This document shows positions 56,195 through 63,818 of a stretch of 64,000 nucleotides of DNA, piece by piece. Numbering within the stretch: position 1 is the stretch's first letter; each line of letters opens with the position of its first letter. This stretch comes from CAZVRZ01 sp964629965. Lineage in GTDB: Bacteria; Chloroflexota; Anaerolineae; Anaerolineales; UBA4823. The notes beneath the pieces are model-generated. The model worked only from the letters and a program-made list of their open reading frames with translations. It did no database searches and was not told the DNA's origin. Position numbers and translations under genes: made by a program. The stretch lies in contig CAZVRZ010000009.1 in assembly GCA_964629965.1 (NCBI GenBank), positions 1 to 64,000 on the forward strand, in the 5' to 3' direction.

Positions 56195-56347
56195 TTAATA
56201 ACCCATGTTATATGATGATTTTCCGGTCGGTTCTGATGAGTTATCTCTCCATGCTTCATTTGTTACTACCGTCTGGGTGAGCGCTAACATATCTCCCCAC
56301 TCTGTCAGGGTTGGAGAGTAATAAACTTTTCTTGAAACGGTTTCCAT
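56195..56347 (-). CDS. Lasso-RiPP-like precursor peptide
   Basis: A 50-residue minus-strand ORF. AGGAGG (56360-56355) sits 7 bases before its ATG. Its leader contains, from residue 9, Y-Y-S-P-T-L-T-E-W-G-D-M-L-A-L-T, an exact fit to the lasso leader pattern Y-x2-P-x-L-x3-G-x5-T (Tyr9, Pro12, Leu14, Gly18, Thr24) read by the RRE in lasso biosynthesis. The remaining C-terminal part is rich in Ser, Asn and Thr and ends SSYNMGY. If Thr24 is at -2, the core begins at Thr26 and has Asp35 as residue 10, outside the usual ring sizes; if Thr26 is at -2, Asp35 is residue 8. The gene follows the cyclase-like gene by 109 bases. Confidence 0.75.
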   Translation of the reverse strand: METVSRKVYYSPTLTEWGDMLALTQTVVTNEAWRDNSSEPTGKSSYNMGY

Positions 56348-56386
56348 ATTTATTCCTCCTAAGAGAGTATTTCAAGTGTTGCTTTG

Positions 56387-56392
56387 ATTATA
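56387..56392 (-). promoter_or_regulatory. -10 element of the precursor gene
   Basis: A perfect TATAAT 39 bases before the precursor ATG, in the gap after the cyclase gene. No clear -35, so the precursor may have its own promoter as well as read-through from the operon. Confidence 0.5.
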
Positions 56393-56456
56393 CTACATGT
56401 TTATGTTATTGAGTTTGTATGATCGATATGAAAAATAACGGTTTACTGCAGCATCA

Positions 56457-58376
56457 TTATTTCTTTATTATCGATTGGTAAACTTGCAGCCACAGTTCTA
56501 ACCTGATCAAAGGATAAGGCCAATCATCACTGGCGTTCCAATATCCGGTTTTCTGTGGTGGAGCAAAATATTTATCGAGTGCTTGTCGCAAAGGCTGGTG
56601 TAGTACATAACCATACTTCGCTAGAAGAGGGTTGGCCAGCAGTTCGCGTACAAACGATTCACTTTGTTTTAATCGAAAGTAATCTGACGCACTGCCGAAG
56701 GCTTTATCTTGGCGCAAGCGGATCCGTTCTGGGAGGATTCCCTTCATGCTTTGGCGCAGCAGCATGCGTTTCTGCCCTTCCTGGTAAAACAATTCTGGTG
56801 GAATGGCGAGCGAGAATTCGGCCAACCGGCGATCTATAAATGGGAAACGATATTCAAGATCGTGCCGCAGACAGCTTAAATATTTTGAGAAAGAACTTAT
56901 TTGGAGGATTTTAATATAAAGCTCGTCGCGTGCCCGGCTGTTAAAGGACCCTTTATATTTGTCCCAATTTTCTTTCTTTGAAGCCGGATAGGCAAGAACC
57001 TCGGGGGCGAGCCAGGAATGTTCGGGTGGTCGGTAAGGAGGGGATAAACGGCTGCGCCAGGTTCTGTAATTGGCTTTTAGCAGTTCTGGGATATATGGCT
57101 GCAAAAAAGGATGTAGGATATACCGCCAGAGGGGTTTATAGTAAGGAACATGAAAGCGTTGGGCGTGTCGGTAGAGTTCTATGAACACGCCTAGATCACT
57201 ATTCCGTAGTCGATCTTGATATACCGATGAACTGCCTGTTGTGATTTCATCGCCGCCATCACCCGTCATAACAACCCGTGCGCCCGCGGATCTCAATAAT
57301 GACAATGCGCGGTGGTTGAGGGATAGCAATCCTGAAAAAGGATTTTCGAATTCGGGTAGTTCATCATCGAGTCGAGCAAAAAGTGGAACATCCTCCAATC
57401 GAACATAATCGATGTGCAATCCTAACTCATCGGTTAAGGTCTGGCTGTACGAGCGTTCATCAGCTTCAGGCACAGAATCCGATGTAAAAGCGATCGCGGC
57501 TAGGGCAGGCAAGCCAGGGAACGTTGAACGCATTGTTTGAGCGGTTGCTGCGATCGAACTTGAATCCAAACCGCCGCTCACTAAGATACCTACAATACCA
57601 GTATTTGTGCGCATGCGAGCTGATATGGCCTTTTGAAATAGATCTAGGAAATGATCGGCATATTCTTGTTCTTTCTGGTAACGTATTTGATACTTTGGAT
57701 TCACATCCCAGTATCTTTCAATTTCTATCCCAGAGGCATGTATTTTCAGCCAATGAGATGCGGGGGCTTTATAAATGTTTTGGAGTATGGTTTGACCTTT
57801 GTAAAAGGGGGGCTCTTCCCGCAATATGGCCATGAAGCATGGCTCATTAATCCGGGCTGGAAATCCAGGATGTTGTATGATCATCTTACCTTCTGTGCCG
57901 AAGACAAAGTTTTTACCGTTCCAGGCATACAGCAGTGGTAATACAGCAACTGTGCTCATGAAACAAAATAACGACTGCTGGCGAGCGTCCCACACAACGA
58001 TGGCAAAATCACCGATGATGTGGTTGGCGCAAGCTTCGCCCCAATATTCATAAGCTGCCAGGATTATTTCTGCATCCGTTGGCCTTGAATCATGCAGTAA
58101 CTCTTTGGCTAGCAGGAATGAAATTAATTCGTCTCGGTTATCAACGCGTGCATTGGCAATTAAAATAATATCGCCACTTCTATTTGCCAACGGTTGCTGT
58201 TCGTGCAGCGATTCGGGTGTGGTGTGAAGCATTATGTGAGCAAATCCCACCTTGTCGTCAACATAATATTGAGTCTGATCTGGTTTTTGATATGATGTTG
58301 ATTCTGCCATTTTCTCGAGAATTTGCGGATCAACCGGCGTTCCGTCAAAGTTGATGATGCCACAGAATCCGCTCAT
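56457..58376 (-). CDS. Asparagine-synthetase-like lasso cyclase
   Basis: A 639-residue AsnB-fold protein. The N-terminal glutaminase-like domain starts MSGFCGIINFDG: Ser2 stands where AsnB has its catalytic Cys2, and the amide-site HRGPDG motif is replaced by SYQKPDQ. Glutamine hydrolysis is therefore not expected. The ATP-pyrophosphatase loop is intact, SGGLDSSS (267-274), and the region TGDGGDE is present. This is the pattern of lasso isopeptide-forming cyclases (the C protein), which activate a side-chain carboxylate by adenylation. Its ATG overlaps the stop of the HPr-kinase-like gene, so the genes are translationally coupled; the precursor gene is just downstream. Confidence 0.85.
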   Translation of the reverse strand: MSGFCGIINFDGTPVDPQILEKMAESTSYQKPDQTQYYVDDKVGFAHIMLHTTPESLHEQQPLANRSGDIILIANARVDNRDELISFLLAKELLHDSRPTDAEIILAAYEYWGEACANHIIGDFAIVVWDARQQSLFCFMSTVAVLPLLYAWNGKNFVFGTEGKMIIQHPGFPARINEPCFMAILREEPPFYKGQTILQNIYKAPASHWLKIHASGIEIERYWDVNPKYQIRYQKEQEYADHFLDLFQKAISARMRTNTGIVGILVSGGLDSSSIAATAQTMRSTFPGLPALAAIAFTSDSVPEADERSYSQTLTDELGLHIDYVRLEDVPLFARLDDELPEFENPFSGLLSLNHRALSLLRSAGARVVMTGDGGDEITTGSSSVYQDRLRNSDLGVFIELYRHAQRFHVPYYKPLWRYILHPFLQPYIPELLKANYRTWRSRLSPPYRPPEHSWLAPEVLAYPASKKENWDKYKGSFNSRARDELYIKILQISSFSKYLSCLRHDLEYRFPFIDRRLAEFSLAIPPELFYQEGQKRMLLRQSMKGILPERIRLRQDKAFGSASDYFRLKQSESFVRELLANPLLAKYGYVLHQPLRQALDKYFAPPQKTGYWNASDDWPYPLIRLELWLQVYQSIIKK

Positions 58377-59383
58377 AATTTTGTATTCCTGGTTGAAAAC
58401 TGAAAGGTAGTATTTGTCGAATCAGCATAATCTATATAATTCATGATAGCCTGGCGTACAGCGGGTAGGGCGTCAAGATTCCTGGGATAACGCAGGCAGC
58501 ATACTGGAATCTGTTGGATCAGTTGCGCCAAATCCATTATGCGACGTGACTGCCAGTTACAGGCTTTTAAAGAGCTTCCCATAAATGAGTTTCGCAGTAA
58601 AGCACGAAGAGCTTCTTGAGGCGCAAATTGATATATACATATTTCTGAATCTTGGCTGCGCTGTAGAATGTAAACGACTTGCAGTGGTTGCGGATGAGCC
58701 TGAAAAAACATGATGTTCGACAAATCGGATGGTTTCTCGTCCCAGTTGAGTTTGATGCGCAGTTTATTCCGATCGGACTGATAGATTTTTGCAACGTTTC
58801 CGAAAACACTTTGGATAGCATGAGTCGTGAGGCGCATTTGTGGATATCCAGGAAAGGCCATCCACTTTTTGTTCATTTGCCGGATGAAGAGAACATCATC
58901 TGTTAACAAAGATGCGCCAGATTGTAAGAAAGATGCGGCCAAAGTACTCTTTCCCTTGCCACTATTTCCGAGAAAAGCGATTGCTCCTTTTCCGATAGTG
59001 ACAGCAGATGCGTGTAGTGCAAGGTTGCCTCGCATTTCCAGCCAGTATACCAATGCAGAAGATAGAAAGTAAATTTCAACCCATTCTAAATCTTCTCCTG
59101 GATTGATCCGGACAGTAATGTTAATATCACTTATGTAAAAATCAATCGTACTGTAGACGCGGAGGATAGTAGTATTTCCCTGAGTATACATCACATAGGT
59201 GGGGAAGCCATCCGGTGATCGTTCTCGGCCAATATATGATGGTTGAAGTTTATTTAATATCGGATCCGGTGGCTGCACTATCATATCAAATGTTAGTTCA
59301 ACAGGTCCATTACCTGGCAAGAGATGGGTCTGGAAGGGAAATTCTGTTTCAATGCAGGTATGGTAAATTTGATAGATAGGCAT
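58373..59383 (-). CDS. HPr-kinase-like protein of a RiPP locus
   Basis: A 336-residue protein with a P-loop, GNSGKGKST (139-147), in the context LHASAVTIGKGAIAFLG, followed by LLTDDVLFI, the layout of HPr-kinase/phosphorylase-like proteins found in lasso and related RiPP clusters. In the paeninodin cluster a homologue phosphorylates the C-terminal serine of the peptide. Here the precursor ends in a Ser-rich segment. The N-terminal half is a beta-rich domain with no named match. Start and stop overlap the neighbouring genes by 1 and 4 bases, which supports one operon. The kinase role on the peptide is inferred. Confidence 0.8.
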   Translation of the reverse strand: MPIYQIYHTCIETEFPFQTHLLPGNGPVELTFDMIVQPPDPILNKLQPSYIGRERSPDGFPTYVMYTQGNTTILRVYSTIDFYISDINITVRINPGEDLEWVEIYFLSSALVYWLEMRGNLALHASAVTIGKGAIAFLGNSGKGKSTLAASFLQSGASLLTDDVLFIRQMNKKWMAFPGYPQMRLTTHAIQSVFGNVAKIYQSDRNKLRIKLNWDEKPSDLSNIMFFQAHPQPLQVVYILQRSQDSEICIYQFAPQEALRALLRNSFMGSSLKACNWQSRRIMDLAQLIQQIPVCCLRYPRNLDALPAVRQAIMNYIDYADSTNTTFQFSTRNTKL

Positions 59384-59940
59384 CAGGTTATATTTATATA
59401 TTGTTTGAGTTGGTTTGGAAATTCTTGCTCGTTATAAAAGTACCTGGCAAGTAGAATTTGCAAGGCAGTAAATTTCAGATGTAATTGAGGGGTAATAGGA
59501 ACGTAATCTATGTTTTGGCGAATCTGCTTCCCCAATCGCACGCTCGGATCGTGCGCAGGCAGCAAGTTCTTGATTTCCGTAATCAGTTTTCTGGCTTCTG
59601 TAACTACCAAGAGACTATCGTTGATGGAGGCGCTATCTTTGATCAACATAATCAACAACTTGCAATAATAACTGCCACAGACATTAGGGCGCTTTGAAAA
59701 AATAGCACAGCGGTTATCAATATGTTGAGGGCATGGCAAAATAAAGCATAAGGAATTATCCTTTACTGTTGATACGCTCAAACCTAATTCTATAGCCAGA
59801 GATTCTTCATTCTCCTTGAGATCCGCCCAGGGGTGCAAAATTCCCTGGCAGCACAGGCCGCAGGCCAGGCAAAGCTCAGAGCCTTTCGATGCCAGTGCAT
59901 TGGAAGAAATATCGTTTGCAGGATGCTCTTGATCGGTCAC
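59383..59940 (-). CDS. YkgJ-like cysteine-cluster protein of the RiPP locus
   Basis: A 185-residue protein with CLACGLCCQG, then CFILPCPQHIDNRCAIF and RPNVCGSYYCKLL, the cysteine pattern of the zinc/iron-chelating YkgJ-like class. The rest is helical. It starts at a GTG with AGGGA upstream and TATAAT at 59966-59961, and it is the first gene of the minus-strand run; its stop shares one base with the next ATG (TAATG). A role in the RiPP pathway is suggested only by position. It replaces the leader peptidase and RRE genes that a standard lasso cluster would have here. Confidence 0.8.
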   Translation of the reverse strand: MTDQEHPANDISSNALASKGSELCLACGLCCQGILHPWADLKENEESLAIELGLSVSTVKDNSLCFILPCPQHIDNRCAIFSKRPNVCGSYYCKLLIMLIKDSASINDSLLVVTEARKLITEIKNLLPAHDPSVRLGKQIRQNIDYVPITPQLHLKFTALQILLARYFYNEQEFPNQLKQYINIT

Positions 59941-59960
59941 TTTGATGTTTCCCTGGCGAA

Positions 59961-59966
59961 ATTATA
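59961..59966 (-). promoter_or_regulatory. -10 element of the RiPP-like operon
   Basis: TATAAT on the minus strand, 20 bases before the GTG of the first gene. The -35 is weak. Confidence 0.5.
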
Positions 59967-59980
59967 ACGGAATTTGAGGG

Positions 59981-60080
59981 TTTCAGGTTGAAAGTTTGTG
60001 TGTCGAGAGTTGGCAGGTTAAAAGTTAAAAGTTGAAAGGTTGGAAGAATTAAGAGGGGAAAGTTGAAAGTTAGCAGGTTG
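59981..60080. repeat. Degenerate GTTGAAA-type tandem repeats
   Basis: About 100 bases made of imperfect copies of AAAGTTGAAAGTT and related words (GGTTGAAAGTTTG, AAAAGTTAAAAGTTGAAAGG, GGAAAGTTGAAAGTTAGCAG). It lies between the divergent RiPP-like operon and the nitrilase gene. It resembles phase-variable or slipped-strand sequences in kind, but no gene reads through it. Confidence 0.6.
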
Positions 60081-60090
60081 GGTGTATACT
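60063..60090 (+). promoter_or_regulatory. Leaderless promoter of the nitrilase gene
   Basis: TTGAAA (60063-60068) and TATACT (60085-60090) are 16 bases apart, and the -10 ends 6 bases before the ATG at 60097. Confidence 0.6.
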
Positions 60091-60096
60091 ATTTTC

Positions 60097-61137
60097 ATGC
60101 CCCGCGCTTTCCTCGCCGCTGCCATCCAGATGGACGTTGCCCCCGCTCCGCTCGCCGAGCGCCTTTCTCGCGCCGATGGCCTCGTTCGATCCGCCGCCGC
60201 CCAGGGGGCGCAGTTGGCGGCGCTGCCGGAGCTTTTCAATACGGGCTATGCTTATCGTCAGGAGAACTATGCTGCCGCCGAGACCCCGGACGGCCCGACC
60301 GCGCGCTGGATGCAGGCAACTGCCCGGCAGTTGGGCGTTCACCTGGCGGGCACGCTGCTGCTGCGCGAGCACGGCGAGATCTACAATGCGCTGCTGCTGT
60401 ATGCGCCGGACGGGCGCACCTGGCGTTACGACAAGAATTATCCCTGGGCCTGGGAGCGAGCCTATTTCCGTGAGCGCAAGAACATTACCGTGGCGCACAC
60501 CGACCTGGGCGATGTGGGCATGCTGATCTGCTGGGACGCCGGGCACCCGGCCTTGTGGCGGGCGTATGCCGGGCAGGTGGATTGGATGCTGCTGTGTTCT
60601 TGCCCGCCCGACATGACCGAGCCGCGCCTGGATCTGCCGGACGGGTCAGAGGTGGATATGGCCGGAGGGCGCGGCGTGTTGGCAAATCCCATCAGGGGCC
60701 AGGGGCGGCGGGTGTTCGTGCAAGGCACGGCCGAGCAGATCGCCTGGCTGGGTGTGCCGGCGGTGCAGGCTGGTGGGGCGGGGCGTTTTATTTCGACTGC
60801 GCCGGCGGCGCGGCTTTCGGGGCTGGTCTTTCTGCCGTTCGTGCCGCGCTTGCTGCGCCACTTGAAGCGGGCCGATGAGATCATCTTCCGGGCGGCGATG
60901 CTGCCGGTCAACCGCATTTATACCGCCGACGGCGCCACGGCTGCGCTGGGCGATCCGCAGACGGGCGATGGCTTTGTGCTGGCGGAGGTGCGCCCGCCGG
61001 AGCAGCGCCCGCAGCCAGGTGCTCGCCAGCCGGCGCGCCCGGGTTCGTGGCTGACGTACCTCTTGGCGGATGTGATCTATCCGGCTTTGGTGCGCCCGGT
61101 GTATCGCCGGGGGATACAAAGATGGGGAAATTCTTAA
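60097..61137 (+). CDS. Carbon-nitrogen hydrolase (nitrilase family)
   Basis: A 346-residue amidase of the nitrilase superfamily. The Glu-Lys-Cys triad is visible as Glu45 in ALPELFNTGY, Lys113 in RYDKNYPWAWE and Cys145 in GMLICWDAGHP. It cleaves non-peptide C-N bonds; the substrate cannot be read from the sequence. The ATG at 60097 was preferred over a GTG at 60082 because TATACT lies six bases before it (leaderless). The C-terminal extension (RPAPPEQRPQPGARQPARP region) is proline-rich. It diverges from the RiPP-like operon. Confidence 0.85.
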   Translation: MPRAFLAAAIQMDVAPAPLAERLSRADGLVRSAAAQGAQLAALPELFNTGYAYRQENYAAAETPDGPTARWMQATARQLGVHLAGTLLLREHGEIYNALLLYAPDGRTWRYDKNYPWAWERAYFRERKNITVAHTDLGDVGMLICWDAGHPALWRAYAGQVDWMLLCSCPPDMTEPRLDLPDGSEVDMAGGRGVLANPIRGQGRRVFVQGTAEQIAWLGVPAVQAGGAGRFISTAPAARLSGLVFLPFVPRLLRHLKRADEIIFRAAMLPVNRIYTADGATAALGDPQTGDGFVLAEVRPPEQRPQPGARQPARPGSWLTYLLADVIYPALVRPVYRRGIQRWGNS

Positions 61138-61212
61138 ACCGCGAAGGCGCGAAGATCGCTAAGAAGAGCGGAAGATTCAACGCCGGACGCTCAGAAGAGG
61201 CTGGCGAGGGGG

Positions 61213-62352
61213 TTATTCGCTGACTGCCGGCAGGATGTATTTTTCGATCAATTGGAAGATTTTGTCGTGGCCGTCCAGGTCGGCGGTGGTGACGACGATC
61301 AGGTCGCGCTGCGGTGAGACGAAGATGGTTTGCCCGCCGAGACCCAGCGCGGCGTAACCGCCCAGCTCAGGATAGATCCACCATTGGTAACCGTACTCCG
61401 TGGCTCCCTCTACCTGGATGTGTTTGCTGGTGGCGGTGGTCACCCAGGCGCTGGAGATCACCTGCTGGCCGTCCCATTGGCCCTGGTGCAGGTACAGGTA
61501 GCCCAGCTTGGCCATGTCGCGTGGGCGCAAATTTAGCCCCCAGCCGCCGATGGGGATACCCTGGCTATCGGTCTCCCAAGTGTATTTTTGGATGCCCAGT
61601 GGGGCAAACAGGTTGCGGCGGGCGAAATCCGGCAGGCCGCTTTTTTCCAGGGCGCTTTTGCCCAGGGCGCTGTCCAGCACGGTTGCCAGCACGTGGGAGC
61701 AGCCGGAGCAGTAGTTGAAGACCTCGCCGGGCGTGGCCACCATGGGCAGGTCGAGCACGTAGGCGGCCCAATCCTGGCTGACGTACATGGCGCGGTAAGC
61801 GGGGTCACCCTCCACCCAGCCCAGCCCGGATGTCATGCTGAGCAGGTGTTCGAGGGTCATGGTTTCTTTGCGCGCCTCGGGGTTGTCGAAGGTTTGGCCC
61901 GGGAAATAGCCCAGCACGTTTTCATCGACGCCGGCGATCAGGCCCTGGTCGATGGCGATGCCCACCAGGGTGCTGATGAAGCTCTTGGAGACGGAATACT
62001 GGGTGTGCAGGGTATCCTGTTTGTAGCTGGAGAAGTAGTTTTCTTGCACCAGGTAGCCGTGGCGGATGACCAGCAGGCTGTGCAGGCCGGTCATGCTTTT
62101 TTGAGCCTTTTCCAGCGCCGCAGAGAGCTTTTCGGCATCCATACCCTGCTCGGCAGGGGTGGAGGTGCGCCAGTCTGCGGTGGGCCAGTAGGCGCCGGTG
62201 GGATTTGAGGTGGTCGTCGCTGCGGCGGGCGCTTCGCTGGAGGGGGCCAGGGTGGCTGCCGGACTGGCGCTGCAGGCGGCAGCCAGGAGCAGGGCCAGCA
62301 GTGCGCCGGTGAGAATCGTTAAAAGGCGATATGGAAAAGTATATTTTTTCAT
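61213..62352 (-). CDS. Beta-lactamase-fold serine hydrolase lipoprotein
   Basis: A 379-residue exported protein. The signal peptide ends in LAAAC, followed by an Ala/Ser/Pro linker. The beta-lactamase/esterase-like domain has the SxxK motif in YSVSKSFISTLVG, the YxS-type element in FNYCSGCSHV and the LGLGGQTIFV segment near the C-terminus in place of KTG. The class includes esterases, D-aminopeptidases and PBP-like proteins. The ATG at 62352 follows TATAAT by 6 bases; earlier in-frame starts to 62406 are rejected since they would put 18 residues before the signal peptide. Substrate unknown. Confidence 0.85.
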   Translation of the reverse strand: MKKYTFPYRLLTILTGALLALLLAAACSASPAATLAPSSEAPAAATTTSNPTGAYWPTADWRTSTPAEQGMDAEKLSAALEKAQKSMTGLHSLLVIRHGYLVQENYFSSYKQDTLHTQYSVSKSFISTLVGIAIDQGLIAGVDENVLGYFPGQTFDNPEARKETMTLEHLLSMTSGLGWVEGDPAYRAMYVSQDWAAYVLDLPMVATPGEVFNYCSGCSHVLATVLDSALGKSALEKSGLPDFARRNLFAPLGIQKYTWETDSQGIPIGGWGLNLRPRDMAKLGYLYLHQGQWDGQQVISSAWVTTATSKHIQVEGATEYGYQWWIYPELGGYAALGLGGQTIFVSPQRDLIVVTTADLDGHDKIFQLIEKYILPAVSE

Positions 62353-62358
62353 ATCGCT

Positions 62359-62364
62359 ATTATA
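62359..62364 (-). promoter_or_regulatory. Leaderless-type -10 of the serine hydrolase gene
   Basis: TATAAT ends 6 bases before the chosen ATG on the minus strand. Confidence 0.65.
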
Positions 62365-62377
62365 CAACTCATTGGCC

Positions 62378-62590
62378 ATGTCACTGCGACACCGGCGTCT
62401 ACTCATAACATAATGGCTCGGATGTCGCCTGCCGTTGGGGCGGGTCTGGCGTTGCTAGCGAGGCGCCTGGGCGGCCAGGATGCTTTGGCTGCCTCGCCGC
62501 CTTTGCTGGCCATGGAGACCCGCCCTTACTGCGTGCTGGGAGAACGCCGGCCCTCCAAAGACATGTCATTGCTCTCGTCAAGTGACGCTT
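62378..62590. repeat. Degenerate copy of the dispersed repeat (possible)
   Basis: Within the 332-base gap before carA, TGTCACTGCGACACCGGCG (reverse complement CGCCGGTGTCGCAGTGACA) and, 190 bases on, GACATGTCATTGC match the ends of the dispersed family. The inner part does not match well. No gene is seen; one open frame on the plus strand here is judged noncoding. Confidence 0.4.
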
Positions 62591-62684
62591 GCGTCATGTA
62601 TGTATGGGGGTTATCCTTGAGATGTCTGGACAACATTTGCCCCTGGTGATATCATCAAGCGATTTTATTACGTGAGGAGGGCGC

Positions 62685-63818
62685 ATGCCGCCTGCCGTTT
62701 TGGTTCTTGAAGATGGAACGATCCTGCCCGGGCAGGGCTTTGGCGCCCAGGGCCAGGCGGTCTTTGAGCTGGTCTTCAACACCAGCATGACCGGTTACCA
62801 GGAGATCCTGAGTGATCCTTCGTACCGTGGCCAGGGGGTGTTGTTCACCACGCCGCACATCGGCAACGTGGGTATCAACGCTGAGGATTACGAGGCCGCT
62901 GTTCCCCAGGTGTCGGCGCTGGTGGTGCGCGCCATCAGCCCGTCGGTTTCGAACTGGCGCGCCGAGCAGCCGCTGGGCGATTGGCTGCAGGCGCACGGCG
63001 TGCCGGGCATCAGCGGAGTGGATACGCGTGCCCTGACGCGCAAGCTGCGCGACGGTGGAACGCTCAAGGCGGCCCTCTCGACGGGCGGCGCGCCGGCGGC
63101 GGAGCTGCTGGAGATGGCGCGCCAGTGGCCCGGGCTGGACGGCGTGGACATGGTCCAGGCGGTCACCTGCCCCGAGCGCTTCGCCTGGCTGGGCGACGCC
63201 GCCGATGCCTGGGTGCGGACTGCTTCTACGACCGGCAGGCCGGAAGTGCACGTGGTGGCCTACGATTTCGGCGCCAAGCGCAACATCCTGCGTCACCTGG
63301 CGGCCGGCGGGGCGCGGGTCACGGTGCTGCCGGCAGGTACCCCGGCCAAAGAGGCATTGGCGCTGCGCCCGGATGGCATTTTCCTCTCGAACGGCCCCGG
63401 CGATCCAGCCGGGCTGCCCTACGCGGTGCAGGCGGCGGGCGAGCTGCTGGAGAGCGGCCTGCCCATGCTGGGCATCTGCCTGGGACACCAACTGATCGGG
63501 CGGGCTTTGGGCGGGCGCACGGCGCGATTGAAGTTCGGCCACCATTCGGGCAACCATCCCGTGCAGGACGTGCGCACGGGCCAGGTGCTGGTGACCTCGC
63601 AGAACCACAACTACCACGTGCAGACCGAGAGCCTGGACCCGGAGCAGGTGGAGGTGACCCACCTCAGCCTGAACGACGGCTCGCTGGAGGGTTTGCGCCT
63701 GCGCAGCCGGCCGGTGTTCAGCGTGCAGTTCCACCCAGAGGCTTCGCCCGGGCCGCACGACGCGCATCCTTTATTCGATGAATTCTTCCGCCTGATCTAC
63801 GCACACAAAGCCTTATGA
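62685..63818 (+). CDS. carA: Carbamoyl-phosphate synthase small subunit
   Basis: A 377-residue glutamine amidotransferase subunit that feeds ammonia to CarB. The N-terminal domain has [21 protein letters not shown] broken as [12 protein letters not shown] and DPSYRGQ. The class I GATase triad is Cys265 in [10 protein letters not shown], His350 and Glu352 in [19 protein letters not shown] precedes the ATG. The carB ATG overlaps its stop by 4 bases (ATGA). Carbamoyl phosphate serves pyrimidine and arginine synthesis. Confidence 0.97.
   Translation: MPPAVLVLEDGTILPGQGFGAQGQAVFELVFNTSMTGYQEILSDPSYRGQGVLFTTPHIGNVGINAEDYEAAVPQVSALVVRAISPSVSNWRAEQPLGDWLQAHGVPGISGVDTRALTRKLRDGGTLKAALSTGGAPAAELLEMARQWPGLDGVDMVQAVTCPERFAWLGDAADAWVRTASTTGRPEVHVVAYDFGAKRNILRHLAAGGARVTVLPAGTPAKEALALRPDGIFLSNGPGDPAGLPYAVQAAGELLESGLPMLGICLGHQLIGRALGGRTARLKFGHHSGNHPVQDVRTGQVLVTSQNHNYHVQTESLDPEQVEVTHLSLNDGSLEGLRLRSRPVFSVQFHPEASPGPHDAHPLFDEFFRLIYAHKAL

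Noticed and set aside
62413..62649. A 78-codon plus-strand frame before carA
   Set aside because: It has no ribosome site, and part of it matches the ends of the dispersed repeat. No protein features were seen.
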